From contig NZ_WVVW01000001.1 of assembly GCF_009857815.1 (NCBI RefSeq), forward strand, positions 310,001 to 374,000: a stretch of DNA of 64,000 bases. Direction: 5' to 3'. Under the pieces are notes generated by a model that was given only the letters and a program-made list of their open reading frames with translations, searched no databases and was not told the origin of the DNA. The stretch comes from Pseudomaricurvus sp. HS19 (GTDB lineage: Bacteria; Pseudomonadota; Gammaproteobacteria; Pseudomonadales; Cellvibrionaceae). Shown one piece after another: positions 1 to 7,859 of the stretch (its first letter is position 1; every line of letters begins with the position of its first letter). Position numbers and translations under genes: made by a program.

Positions 1-4
1 GGCG

Positions 5-1447
5 GTGAAACTGCTCACCAGCGACGTCACGGTGAATGCTCCCTTCAGCCAGTTTCTTTATCAATACACTGGCAAGGTGCCTGAGGATGCGGCTGTGGTC
101 GGGCGTATGCGTGTTCCGGACGGGCTACAGCTGCAGGTCTGGGCTACCGGGTTGCCCGGGGTGCGTATGCTGGAGATGACCCCCCAGGGACACCTGCTGG
201 CGAGCCTGCCACGACAGGGGCGGGTGGTTGCCATAACAACAGGGCCGCAGGGGCAGGCGTTGTCGGTGCGGGATCTGCTTACTGACCTGGATCGTCCTCA
301 TGGATTGGCGCTGCATGGTGGTTACCTGTATGTGGCGGAGGGCACCCGGGTGGTGCGCGCGGTCATGGAGGAGCGCGCTGATGGCATTGCGTTGAGTGGC
401 ATGCCGGAAACCGTAGTCAGCGGTTTGCCGGATGGTGGCAACCACTGGACCCGCAGTATTGGCTTTGGCCCCGATGATCGCCTCTACATCACCGCCGGTT
501 CCAGCTGTAATGTCTGTGAGGAGAGCGAACCCATGCGCGCCGCCATGATGGTGGCCAATGCGGATGGTTCGGATTTCCGGGTTTATGCCAGCGGCCTGCG
601 CAACAGTGTGGGGTTCGACTGGCACCCGTTAACAGAAGTGCTCTATGCCACGGACAACGGTCGGGACCTGCTGGGGGATGATTTCCCGCCCTGCGAACTC
701 AACCGGGTTGTGGACGGGGGTTTTTACGGCTGGCCTTACGCCAATGGCGCCAATGTCCCGGATCCTGATTTTGGGGCGGCTAACGCCGATATAATCGCCA
801 GCGCCAGGGCACCGGTGTTTGATTTTCCTGCCCACACTGCCCCCTTGGGTATCACTTTTCTAACCAGCCTGCAGGCGCCGCCGGGGTATCGCAATGCCGC
901 ATTGGTGGCCTTGCACGGCTCCTGGAATCGCAGCAAAAAATCCGGATATAAAGTTGTGTCGCTGCACTGGCCGCAGGATGGCCGCATTCAGATGCGTGAC
1001 TTCCTTACCGGCTTTGAAGTGGATGAAGATGTGATCGGCCGGCCGGTGGATATCGCCGAGGGGCAGGATGGCAGTATCTATATTTCGGACGATTTTGCCG
1101 GGGTTATCTGGCGGGTCTCGGGGGCGCCGGGCGACTCTGGCACACTGCTGAACCAGCCACTTGCCGCCAGTGCAGCAAAGACGGCCGCTGTGGTGTTTGC
1201 ACCTGAGCAGGTAGCCCGGGGCAAAGCACTGTTTGCCAGTTATGGGTGTGGCAGCTGTCATCTGCAGCAGGAAGCGGATCAGGGCGTGGTGGTAAAGCCG
1301 CTGCTGGAACTAGCGGAGCGCTACGACCAGCTGGCGCTGGTGGCGTTCCTGTCGGCGCCCACTCCGCCCATGCCGCAATTCCCGTTGTCGGATACGGAGC
1401 GGGAAGATCTGGCCGCTTACCTGTTGTCGGAGTCGACGCTGCAGTGA
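5..1447 (+). CDS. PQQ-type sorbosone dehydrogenase-like protein with C-terminal cytochrome c domain (5' end probably cut)
   Basis: The first ~370 residues look like a six-bladed beta-propeller of the glucose/sorbosone dehydrogenase family; the stretch DNGRDLLGDDFPPCELN and a following HGSWNRS segment are family hallmarks. A cytochrome c domain follows, with the haem motif CGSCH at residues 415-419 and a candidate axial Met in PTPPMPQF near 456. The expected role is periplasmic oxidation of a sugar or aldose with electron transfer to the haem; the substrate cannot be read from sequence. The visible frame opens with GTG at base 5 and has no signal peptide, although both domains need export, and the frame stays open to the window edge, so the true start is probably upstream. 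A terminator follows. Confidence 0.8.
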   Translation: MKLLTSDVTVNAPFSQFLYQYTGKVPEDAAVVGRMRVPDGLQLQVWATGLPGVRMLEMTPQGHLLASLPRQGRVVAITTGPQGQALSVRDLLTDLDRPHGLALHGGYLYVAEGTRVVRAVMEERADGIALSGMPETVVSGLPDGGNHWTRSIGFGPDDRLYITAGSSCNVCEESEPMRAAMMVANADGSDFRVYASGLRNSVGFDWHPLTEVLYATDNGRDLLGDDFPPCELNRVVDGGFYGWPYANGANVPDPDFGAANADIIASARAPVFDFPAHTAPLGITFLTSLQAPPGYRNAALVALHGSWNRSKKSGYKVVSLHWPQDGRIQMRDFLTGFEVDEDVIGRPVDIAEGQDGSIYISDDFAGVIWRVSGAPGDSGTLLNQPLAASAAKTAAVVFAPEQVARGKALFASYGCGSCHLQQEADQGVVVKPLLELAERYDQLALVAFLSAPTPPMPQFPLSDTEREDLAAYLLSESTLQ

Positions 1448-1522
1448 GGATCGGTTTCCTGCTGCGGGAGTGAGGTCTTTGAAGTCATTATCTGGCGTTG
1501 GCCTGACGACAAGGCATAAAAA

Positions 1523-1544
1523 AGCCAGCTCCAAGGGGCTGGCT
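1523..1544. terminator. Bidirectional intrinsic terminator
   Basis: A 7-bp stem (AGCCAGC / GCTGGCT) with an 8-nt loop is flanked by an A run on the left and a T run on the right. It lies between two convergent genes and could stop transcription from both sides. Confidence 0.8.
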
Positions 1545-1576
1545 TTTCAGGTTCAGGTACAGGCTGGTAACCGGAA

Positions 1577-2800
1577 TTACTGGACCAGCAGCTCCTTCAC
1601 CGCAATGCTCTCATCCGCCAGGCGCGCAGGATCTACCGGCAGGCTGTCGGCAATAATGCGCTTGGCCAGCATAAACTCCTGCGGACGGTTTACGCAGTCA
1701 GCAGCAATCAGTTTGCCTTCTTTCAGGTAGTAGGCCACGAAGCTGCGGCTGGTGTCCTTGTCGCCACGAATGACCACCTGATCGTAACCCTGGCTCATAC
1801 CGGCGATCTGCAGTTTCAGGTCGAACTGATCGGACCAGAACCATGGCAGGGCGTTGTAGACCTTCTCCTTGCCACAGATGCTGGCAGCGGCGGACTTGGA
1901 CTGCTCGGTGGCGTTGGGTACAGACTCCAGGCGCATGCGGATGTTGTAGAGGTGGTTGAAGTGGTTGGCGCAGTCACCGGAAGCCACGATATCGGGATCA
2001 TTGGTGCGGGCGTAATCGTCCAGCACGATACCGTTTTCCACGGTGATGCCAGCGGCTTCGGCCAGCTCGGTGTTGGGGATAATACCCACGCCTACCACCA
2101 CCAGATCGGCGTCGAAGCTGGTGCCGTCGGCACACACAACGCGCTGTACGTGACCGTCACCTTCAAAGGCGGAGACGGCCACGCCGGTGCGGATATCCAC
2201 GCCTTCTTCGCTGTGGACGCGGGTGTAGAACTCGGACAGTTCGGGAGCGGTCACACGGGCCAGCACACGGGGCGCCATTTCCAGTACGGTGACGTTCATG
2301 CCCATCTTTTTCAGGGATGCAGCGGTTTCCAGACCGATGTAACCACCACCAACAATCACGGCGCTCTTGCCGGGGCCTACATCGCCCTGGATGGCAAGGG
2401 TGTCTTTCAGGTCGCGCATGTAGTGGATACCGCCCAGCTCTACGCCAGGCAGGGAGACCTTGCGCACGCGGGAGCCGGTGCACAGCGCCAGCTTGTCGTA
2501 GCTCAGCACTTCGCCATCGGTGAGAGTGATGGTTTTATGGGCGCGATCGATGCTCTCGACGCGGGTGTTGAGACGGAATTCGATGTTCTGCTTTTCATAG
2601 AGTGCCGCGGCGCGGATCAGCAGGTCATCGGCCTGCTTTTCACCGGACAGTACCGCCTTGGAGAGTGGCGGACGGTGGTAGGGCAGGTAGGGCTCGTCGC
2701 CAATTACCAGGATACGGCCTTCCCAGCCTTCCTGACGCAGGGAGGGGGCCAGCTGTGCCGCCGCGTGGCTGGCACCGATAATAATGCAGGTCTGAGACAT
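1577..2800 (-). CDS. FAD-dependent ferredoxin/rubredoxin reductase
   Basis: This 407-residue protein matches NAD(P)H-dependent ferredoxin reductases that feed electrons to P450s or Rieske oxygenases. The N-terminal FAD-binding segment reads IIGASHAA rather than the canonical GxGxxG, a variant I associate with this subgroup. The NAD-binding motif VGGGYIGLETA is near residue 150, the second FAD motif (VASGDCA) near 275, and a reductase C-terminal domain follows. A purine-rich ribosome site (GGAAGAG) precedes the ATG. The gene is divergent from an AraC regulator, and three repeated boxes 100-160 bp upstream suggest AraC control. No ferredoxin or oxygenase partner is adjacent, so its electron acceptor is unknown. 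Confidence 0.85.
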   Translation of the reverse strand: MSQTCIIIGASHAAAQLAPSLRQEGWEGRILVIGDEPYLPYHRPPLSKAVLSGEKQADDLLIRAAALYEKQNIEFRLNTRVESIDRAHKTITLTDGEVLSYDKLALCTGSRVRKVSLPGVELGGIHYMRDLKDTLAIQGDVGPGKSAVIVGGGYIGLETAASLKKMGMNVTVLEMAPRVLARVTAPELSEFYTRVHSEEGVDIRTGVAVSAFEGDGHVQRVVCADGTSFDADLVVVGVGIIPNTELAEAAGITVENGIVLDDYARTNDPDIVASGDCANHFNHLYNIRMRLESVPNATEQSKSAAASICGKEKVYNALPWFWSDQFDLKLQIAGMSQGYDQVVIRGDKDTSRSFVAYYLKEGKLIAADCVNRPQEFMLAKRIIADSLPVDPARLADESIAVKELLVQ

Positions 2801-2902
2801 GTGAATCGCTCTTCCGTTGGATTGATCATAAAGCCCATGCCGGGCGTATGGTTATTAACTCTTTGTGACCCCAAGAATAGGGGGGTGGGCCGCCAAAGCC
2901 TA

Positions 2903-2961
2903 TATCATTTAAGGCCATAAAATTATCATTATCGGCCAAAGTTCAGTATCATTATCGGCCA
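2903..2961. promoter_or_regulatory. Three phased TATCATTnnnGGCCA boxes (putative AraC-type operators)
   Basis: The pattern TATCATTnnnGGCCA occurs three times, starting at 2903, 2924 and 2947. The middle triplet is TAA in the first box and ATC in the other two. Start-to-start distances of 21 and 23 bp put the boxes on nearly the same helix face. AraC-family activators commonly bind such phased direct repeats. The boxes sit upstream of the ferredoxin reductase on one side and the AraC gene on the other; binding by that protein is inference. Confidence 0.55.
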
Positions 2962-3000
2962 TTATTGTTGAGGAACTAGGACCACAACAATCCTGAGAAC

Positions 3001-3070
3001 CTAGAACCTAGAACCTAGAACCTAGAACCTAGAACCTAGAACCTAGAACCTAGAACCTAGAACCTAGAAC
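3001..3070. repeat. Ten perfect tandem copies of a 7-bp unit (CTAGAAC)
   Basis: Ten uninterrupted CTAGAAC units fill 70 bp, flanked by degenerate copies (CTGAGAAC before, CTGGAAT after). The array ends 11 bp before the ATG of the AraC regulator, so it occupies that gene's 5' leader or promoter. Arrays of this kind change copy number by slippage; a 7-bp unit here would alter spacing of expression signals rather than reading frame. Confidence 0.95.
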
Positions 3071-3081
3071 CTGGAATTTTC

Positions 3082-4125
3082 ATGGCCAACCCCTACGTCG
3101 AAGCATCCCAGGGCTTTCTGGGACGTCGCATCCAGCAGCTCAACGATGTGTTACAGGAGCAGTGTCCCTACGTGGATCGGGAGGCGCTGGGGTACTGGTG
3201 TGGTTTGCCGGGCCCCTGGTGGTTGCCGGATGCCGGTTTGGCGGACCAGGATTACTTCCGCCTGCTGCGTCAGCTGCACGATAACGAGGTGCCCAATATC
3301 GCCCTGCGGGTGGCCGCCAAGTCCCGCATCAGTGACCTGGATGTTATCGGTTACGCCATGATGGCCAGCCGCACACTGGAGCAGGCATTGCGACTGAGTA
3401 TGTCGGTGGCGGAGCAGTCCTACGGCTTCGTCAAGGTGGGGCTGACCGTGGATCGGGAGCACGCGCTGCTGAGCTGTGAGGTATTGCCGGCGGGCTCGGA
3501 CTACTACCAGTTGCTGCTGGAAGAGTGGATGGTGACCATCTGGCAGTTTGTGCGCAGCATCCTGCCCGAGGGGCTGGCGGCCTGCGCCAGTTACGCCACG
3601 CTAAATTACAAGGCACCCACCTACCACTGGGAGTACCAGCGCATCCTCGGCTGCCGGGTCAGCTTTGACCAGCCGCTCACTGTACTGGCGATTCCCAAAC
3701 AGTGGCTCTACACCGGTATCAATCGCCGCGATGCCCAGGCGCAGAGTCTCTATGAGTCGCAGGTAAAGCGTCTGCTGAAGAACCAGCTGGGGCGTCCGGA
3801 TATCGTCACCCGGGTCAAGCGCATGCTGGTGGAGCGTCCGGCCCAGTGCCGTTTCCAGCTGGAAACCACTGCACCGCTGCTGTCGCTCTCCAGTCGCACC
3901 CTGCGGCGGCAATTGGCGGTAGCGGGTACCAGTTTCCGGGAGGTGAGCCTGGAAGTGCGGATGGAGCTGGCACAGGATTATTTGCTCAATTCGCAACTGA
4001 CAGCACAGGAAGTGGCGTACCAGCTGGGTTATTCACAACCCAACAATTTCTTTCGCGCATTCCGCAGTTTTTATGGCATGCCGCCGGAGCGTTTCCGCAC
4101 CGAGCACCGTATTCCCCGTTTGTGA
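3082..4125 (+). CDS. AraC-family transcriptional regulator
   Basis: The 347-residue protein has an N-terminal ligand-sensing domain (about residues 1-200) of the type called arabinose-binding in OruR-like regulators, and a C-terminal double helix-turn-helix (about 255-340). The second HTH reads AQEVAYQLGYSQPNNFFRAF, typical of the family. It is divergent from the ferredoxin reductase and probably controls it, perhaps through the three phased boxes between them. The ribosome site is poor because the 7-bp repeat array runs almost up to the ATG. The gene ends 3 bp before the convergent cobB. The inducer is unknown. Confidence 0.87.
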   Translation: MANPYVEASQGFLGRRIQQLNDVLQEQCPYVDREALGYWCGLPGPWWLPDAGLADQDYFRLLRQLHDNEVPNIALRVAAKSRISDLDVIGYAMMASRTLEQALRLSMSVAEQSYGFVKVGLTVDREHALLSCEVLPAGSDYYQLLLEEWMVTIWQFVRSILPEGLAACASYATLNYKAPTYHWEYQRILGCRVSFDQPLTVLAIPKQWLYTGINRRDAQAQSLYESQVKRLLKNQLGRPDIVTRVKRMLVERPAQCRFQLETTAPLLSLSSRTLRRQLAVAGTSFREVSLEVRMELAQDYLLNSQLTAQEVAYQLGYSQPNNFFRAFRSFYGMPPERFRTEHRIPRL

Positions 4126-4128
4126 CAA

Positions 4129-4830
4129 TCAGAGGCTCTGCAGGAACGCCGGCACTTCAACCGTAGCCGGTCCGTAACGGGCATCATCAAAACGCGAGCC
4201 GTGGTTCGACGGTTCCAGGTTCAGCTCTACCGTATGGGCACCAACGGCTTTGGCCATCTGATAAAAGCCCGCCGCTGGATAGACGTTGCCGGAGGTGCCG
4301 ATGGAGATAAACAGGTCGCACTGGCTCAGTGCGTCTTCAATTTCGTCCATATGGAGTGGCATCTCGCCAAACCACACCACGTGGGGGCGCAGGTTGCCGG
4401 ACTGGTTGCAGCAGGGGCAGGGCTGTTCCGGAGAGGTTGGCTCATGGCAATCGAACAGCTGGCCGCTGCGTTTGCAGCGTATCTTCAGCAGCTCGCCGTG
4501 CATGGGCAGCAGGTTGCGGGAGCCGGCGCGCTGATGCAGGTCGTCGATGTTCTGGGTGACCAGCGTGAACTGACCGGTGTGGCCGGCTTCGAATTTCGCC
4601 AGCGCGCGATGAGCGGCGTTGGGCTCAATGCCATCCAGCAGGTAGGCGCGACGCTCGTTGTAGAAACGGTGCACCAGTTGCGGGTCGCGCTGGAAGGCTT
4701 CCGGGGTGGCCACATCCTCAACGTGGTGGTTTTCCCACAGGCCGTCGGCATCACGGAAGGTTTTGATGCCGGACTCCGCCGAAATGCCGGCGCCCGTCAG
4801 TACCACGATATTGCGGAATTCCTTAGCCAT
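4129..4830 (-). CDS. cobB: NAD-dependent protein deacylase (sirtuin)
   Basis: A 233-residue Sir2-family enzyme very like E. coli CobB. The NAD site [10 protein letters not shown] is at residues 13-22, the QNIDDLH segment at 93-99 and the general-base His at 111. Zinc-ligand cysteines lie at about 119, 128, 138 and 141. Tyr57 and Arg60 (pattern YxxR) correspond to the residues that let CobB/SIRT5-type enzymes accept succinyl-lysine, so both deacetylation and desuccinylation are expected. It removes acyl groups from lysines of cytoplasmic enzymes using NAD. It converges on the AraC gene and stands alone in its orientation apart from trhP upstream. Confidence 0.93.
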   Translation of the reverse strand: MAKEFRNIVVLTGAGISAESGIKTFRDADGLWENHHVEDVATPEAFQRDPQLVHRFYNERRAYLLDGIEPNAAHRALAKFEAGHTGQFTLVTQNIDDLHQRAGSRNLLPMHGELLKIRCKRSGQLFDCHEPTSPEQPCPCCNQSGNLRPHVVWFGEMPLHMDEIEDALSQCDLFISIGTSGNVYPAAGFYQMAKAVGAHTVELNLEPSNHGSRFDDARYGPATVEVPAFLQSL

Positions 4831-4891
4831 TCCCTGCGGCCCTCTGCTCTGGCGTAACGGTTGATTGCAACGTTTTACGGATGACTGTCGC

Positions 4892-6250
4892 TCAGGAGAG
4901 CAGGTCCCGCATCAGCAAGGCGTAGCCACCATCTTCCGCCAGCTGGATATCGGCGGGGATGGGCAGGCGCACGTGGTGGCCTGAGCCCAGCGCCGCCTCC
5001 ACCGCCTGGCCCTTCTGGTTCTCCATCTCACCCAGGGTGAAGGCAAAGTTACCCTGCGGGGTAATCAGTTGCAGGCGGTCGCCCTTGTCGAAGCGGTTTT
5101 TCACCTCGATATCGAGCATGCCGGTGCCAGCGTCAAAGCGGGTGACCTCACCGACAAACTGTTGGTTGATTTCCGGATTGCCGCTCTCGTAGTTCTGGTA
5201 CTCCGCCGGCAGGTGGCGGCGGTAGAAACCTTCGGTGTAGCCGCGGTTGGCCAGGTGCTCCAGCTCGTCCATCAGCGCCATATCGAAGGGGATACCGGCC
5301 TGGGCGTTGTCGATGGCGCGGCGGTAGACCTGGGCGGTGCGGCCGACGTAGTAGTGGGACTTGGTGCGGCCTTCGATCTTGAGGGAGTGGATACCCATCT
5401 TCACCAGCCGGTCCACGTGCTGTACGGCACGCAGGTCACGGGAGTTCATGATGTAGGTGCCGTGCTCGTCCTCGTAGGCGGGCATGTATTCGCCGGGACG
5501 GGAGCGCTCCTGCAGCAGTACGGCGATCTCGTCGCGGGGCTGCTCGGCGACGGCCTGGGCAGGGTCAAACTGTGCGGCACCGCTGATGGTTCCGGAGTCC
5601 ACGGCGATCAGCTCACCGGTCACATCCTCCTTGGCTTCGTGCACGTTGTACTGCCAGCGGCAGGAGTTGGTGCAGGCGCCTTGGTTGGAGTCGCGGTGGG
5701 TCATGTAGCCGGACAGCAGGCAGCGACCCGAGTAGGCGATGCAGAGTGCGCCGTGGACAAACACCTCCAGCTCAATGTCCGGGCAGCGCTGGCGGATCTC
5801 CTCGATCTCATCCAGCGACAGTTCACGGGAGAGGATCACCCGCTCGATACCCTGTTTCTCCCAGAACTTCACGGTCGCCCAGTTGACCGCATTGGCCTGT
5901 ACCGACAGGTGCACCGGCATATCCGGCCAGGTCTCCCGCACCATCATGATCAGGCCCGGGTCGGACATAATCAGGGCGTCCGGTTTCATGGCGATTACCG
6001 GCTCCAGGTCGCGCAGGTAGGTGCGCACCTTGTCGTTGTGGGGCGAGAGGTTGCTGGCGAGGTAGAACTGCTTGCCCATGCCGTGGGCCTCGTCGATGGC
6101 GGCGGCGAGGTTCTCCAGCTTGTTGAACTCGTTGTTGCGCACCCGCAGGCTGTAGCGCGGCTGGCCGGCGTAAACGGCATCGGCGCCATAGGCGAAGGCA
6201 AAACGCATGCTTTTGAGGGTGCCGGCGGGTGAAAGCAGTTCGGTACTCAT
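4892..6250 (-). CDS. trhP: tRNA 5-hydroxyuridine-modification protein, U32 peptidase family
   Basis: The 452-residue protein aligns by eye along its whole length with E. coli YegQ (TrhP), including the N-terminal LLSPAG and GADAVYAG segments, the [11 protein letters not shown] motif and the U32 signature around [20 protein letters not shown]. Conserved cysteines after this signature ([11 protein letters not shown]) probably bind an Fe-S cluster. TrhP acts with other factors in prephenate-dependent 5-hydroxylation of U34 in several tRNAs. The old peptidase annotation is not supported for this subgroup. Together with mnmC, trmL, dusA, tusA and epmC it adds to the translation-modification genes in this window. 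Confidence 0.92.
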   Translation of the reverse strand: MSTELLSPAGTLKSMRFAFAYGADAVYAGQPRYSLRVRNNEFNKLENLAAAIDEAHGMGKQFYLASNLSPHNDKVRTYLRDLEPVIAMKPDALIMSDPGLIMMVRETWPDMPVHLSVQANAVNWATVKFWEKQGIERVILSRELSLDEIEEIRQRCPDIELEVFVHGALCIAYSGRCLLSGYMTHRDSNQGACTNSCRWQYNVHEAKEDVTGELIAVDSGTISGAAQFDPAQAVAEQPRDEIAVLLQERSRPGEYMPAYEDEHGTYIMNSRDLRAVQHVDRLVKMGIHSLKIEGRTKSHYYVGRTAQVYRRAIDNAQAGIPFDMALMDELEHLANRGYTEGFYRRHLPAEYQNYESGNPEINQQFVGEVTRFDAGTGMLDIEVKNRFDKGDRLQLITPQGNFAFTLGEMENQKGQAVEAALGSGHHVRLPIPADIQLAEDGGYALLMRDLLS

Positions 6251-6395
6251 GATCTCTCTCGGGATAGATTTTCTCCGCGGAACAGGGTGGCCTGGGAGGC
6301 CGGCAGCGTCCGCGGAGAAGGGCGTCAGGGAAAGGGGGCAATTTTACCGGAGTCCGGCAGAGAAATCAGTGGTCAGGTCAGGCCAGTGGCGGACT

Positions 6396-7262
6396 TTATT
6401 GGCTGCCGGCTTGATCAAGGTCAGGGATTGCCGAGGTACTGCCGGCGGGTGGCAGCAGGCGCAGCAGGTAGTAATTGCGCCAGTACTTGCCGGTCACCCA
6501 CAGGGCCTGTTGCCCGGCATCCCAGGCGAGCCCGTTGAGCACCTCGTCGGTGTCGTTGCGATCTTCCATATCCGCCAGCGCCTGCAGTGACAGTTGGGCC
6601 ATCACCTCACCACTGGCAGGGTTGATGGCCAGTACGCGGGATTCTTTCCAGATGTTGGCCCAGATGCGTTCGCCATCGAAGGTGAGATCGTTGAGTTGCT
6701 GTACCGGACGGCCATTCTCGCGCACCGTGATGCAATCCAGGCGGCGGAAGTCGATCCTGCGATGGCGGCACAGGCGAGCCGAGCCGTCACTCATCAGCAG
6801 CTGGTCACCCATGGGGGTGAGCCCCCAGCCTTCGCCATCGTAGTGGAGTGATGACAGGGGTTGTAGTTGGCGACGGTCAAAACGCAACAGCTCTCCACTG
6901 CGCCAGGTGAGTACGTGCGCCACATCACCGATTACGGCGGCACCTTCGGCAAAGCGATTGCGGGGTAACCGGTGCTGGTGCAGTATGTGCCCGTCTGTGA
7001 TTCGCACCCTTTGTACAAAGGAGCGACCGTAGTGTCCGCTGCTCTCCAGCAGCACGTCGCCATCACGCTGCAACCCCTGGGTAAAACTGGCCTGGGGTTT
7101 GGGCAGGGTGCGCAGAATCTCATAACCGTAGGCGGGAGATTGCGGGCGATAGGTGGCGGCCGCCAGCAGTGACGCCGGGTGCGACAGGCACAGAACAACC
7201 GTAAGGCAGGATGCTGCCAGCCATCGATTGAGGAGTTGTATGCAAAAGTTGCGTTCCTTCAT
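6396..7262 (-). CDS. Glutaminyl-peptide cyclotransferase (plant/bacterial type)
   Basis: A secreted 288-residue protein of the beta-propeller glutaminyl cyclase family. A signal peptide is visible (hydrophobic WLAASCLTVVLCL, cleavage likely after SLLAA near residue 35). Family segments include SFTQGLQ, LNDLTFDGERIWANIW and, near the C-terminus, EVLNGLAWD. It should cyclise N-terminal Gln of exported peptides to pyroglutamate in the periplasm. I chose the ATG at 7262 because it starts directly before the signal peptide; the frame stays open further upstream. With this start the gene overlaps the divergent DUF502 gene by 23 bp at their 5' ends. Confidence 0.85.
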   Translation of the reverse strand: MKERNFCIQLLNRWLAASCLTVVLCLSHPASLLAAATYRPQSPAYGYEILRTLPKPQASFTQGLQRDGDVLLESSGHYGRSFVQRVRITDGHILHQHRLPRNRFAEGAAVIGDVAHVLTWRSGELLRFDRRQLQPLSSLHYDGEGWGLTPMGDQLLMSDGSARLCRHRRIDFRRLDCITVRENGRPVQQLNDLTFDGERIWANIWKESRVLAINPASGEVMAQLSLQALADMEDRNDTDEVLNGLAWDAGQQALWVTGKYWRNYYLLRLLPPAGSTSAIPDLDQAGSQ

Positions 7263-7848
7263 TGCCCTGACAGTGTTGGGTGGACTGACTGTGGTGCTGC
7301 CTATTGCCATTCTGGTAATGCTGTTCCAGTGGTTGTTCGAGTTGATTACCGATTTTATCCAACCCTTCAGCGAGTTGCTGTCACACCGTGCCGATGTACG
7401 GGACCTGGCGGCGGACCTGCTTGTGCTGCTGATTATACTGTCTCTCTGCTTCAGTATCGGCCTGCTGGTGAAAACCCGCGTGGGCGCCTGGTTTCACCGG
7501 GTGGTAGATCGTTTACTGGCGCGCTTCGCTCCCGGCTACAGCACCATCCGTGACCTGGTGGTGCAGTTGTTGGGGGGCAGTGGTGAAACGTCCCTGCTGA
7601 GCGGGCAGGTGGCACTGGTAAAGCTGTTCCCCGACAGTGAACTCAAGGTTACCGCGATTGTGACCTCCGAGCACAGCGCCGGCTATACCGTGTTTGTGCC
7701 CACCGCACCGGTGCCCACCTCGGGCATGGTCTATCACGTCACCCGTGACGCCGTGACCCTGTTGCCGGATGTGACCGTGGAGCAGGCGATGAAGACGGTG
7801 ATTGCCTGTGGCTCCGGCTCCCAGGCGCTGCTGATACCGCGCAGCTGA
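7240..7848 (+). CDS. DUF502 inner-membrane protein
   Basis: This 202-residue protein has two strong membrane segments (about residues 8-30 and 55-78), then a soluble domain with the family pattern YSTIRDLVVQLLG and a C-terminal stretch around GYTVFVPTAPVPTSG. DUF502 proteins are conserved in bacteria and some plants (LIKE COV); no molecular function is assigned that I can rely on. The ATG at 7240 is preceded by GAGGAG at a good distance. Its first 23 bases are shared, in antisense, with the glutaminyl cyclase. Confidence 0.85.
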   Translation: MQKLRSFIALTVLGGLTVVLPIAILVMLFQWLFELITDFIQPFSELLSHRADVRDLAADLLVLLIILSLCFSIGLLVKTRVGAWFHRVVDRLLARFAPGYSTIRDLVVQLLGGSGETSLLSGQVALVKLFPDSELKVTAIVTSEHSAGYTVFVPTAPVPTSGMVYHVTRDAVTLLPDVTVEQAMKTVIACGSGSQALLIPRS

Positions 7849-7859
7849 TTTCTGAACCT

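Noticed and set aside
1952-2920. 322-codon open frame on the + strand opposite the ferredoxin reductase
   Set aside because: Antisense shadow of a clear FAD enzyme; its translation is His/Gly/Val-rich without motifs.
3001-3070. Possible CRISPR array
   Set aside because: The repeat unit is 7 bp with no spacers; it is a simple tandem repeat.
5069-6232. 387-codon open frame on the + strand opposite trhP
   Set aside because: Antisense shadow of a full-length conserved gene; no recognisable domains.
7153-7239. Longer start for the DUF502 protein
   Set aside because: The upstream residues are polar and unlike the family; GAGGAG precedes the ATG at 7240.
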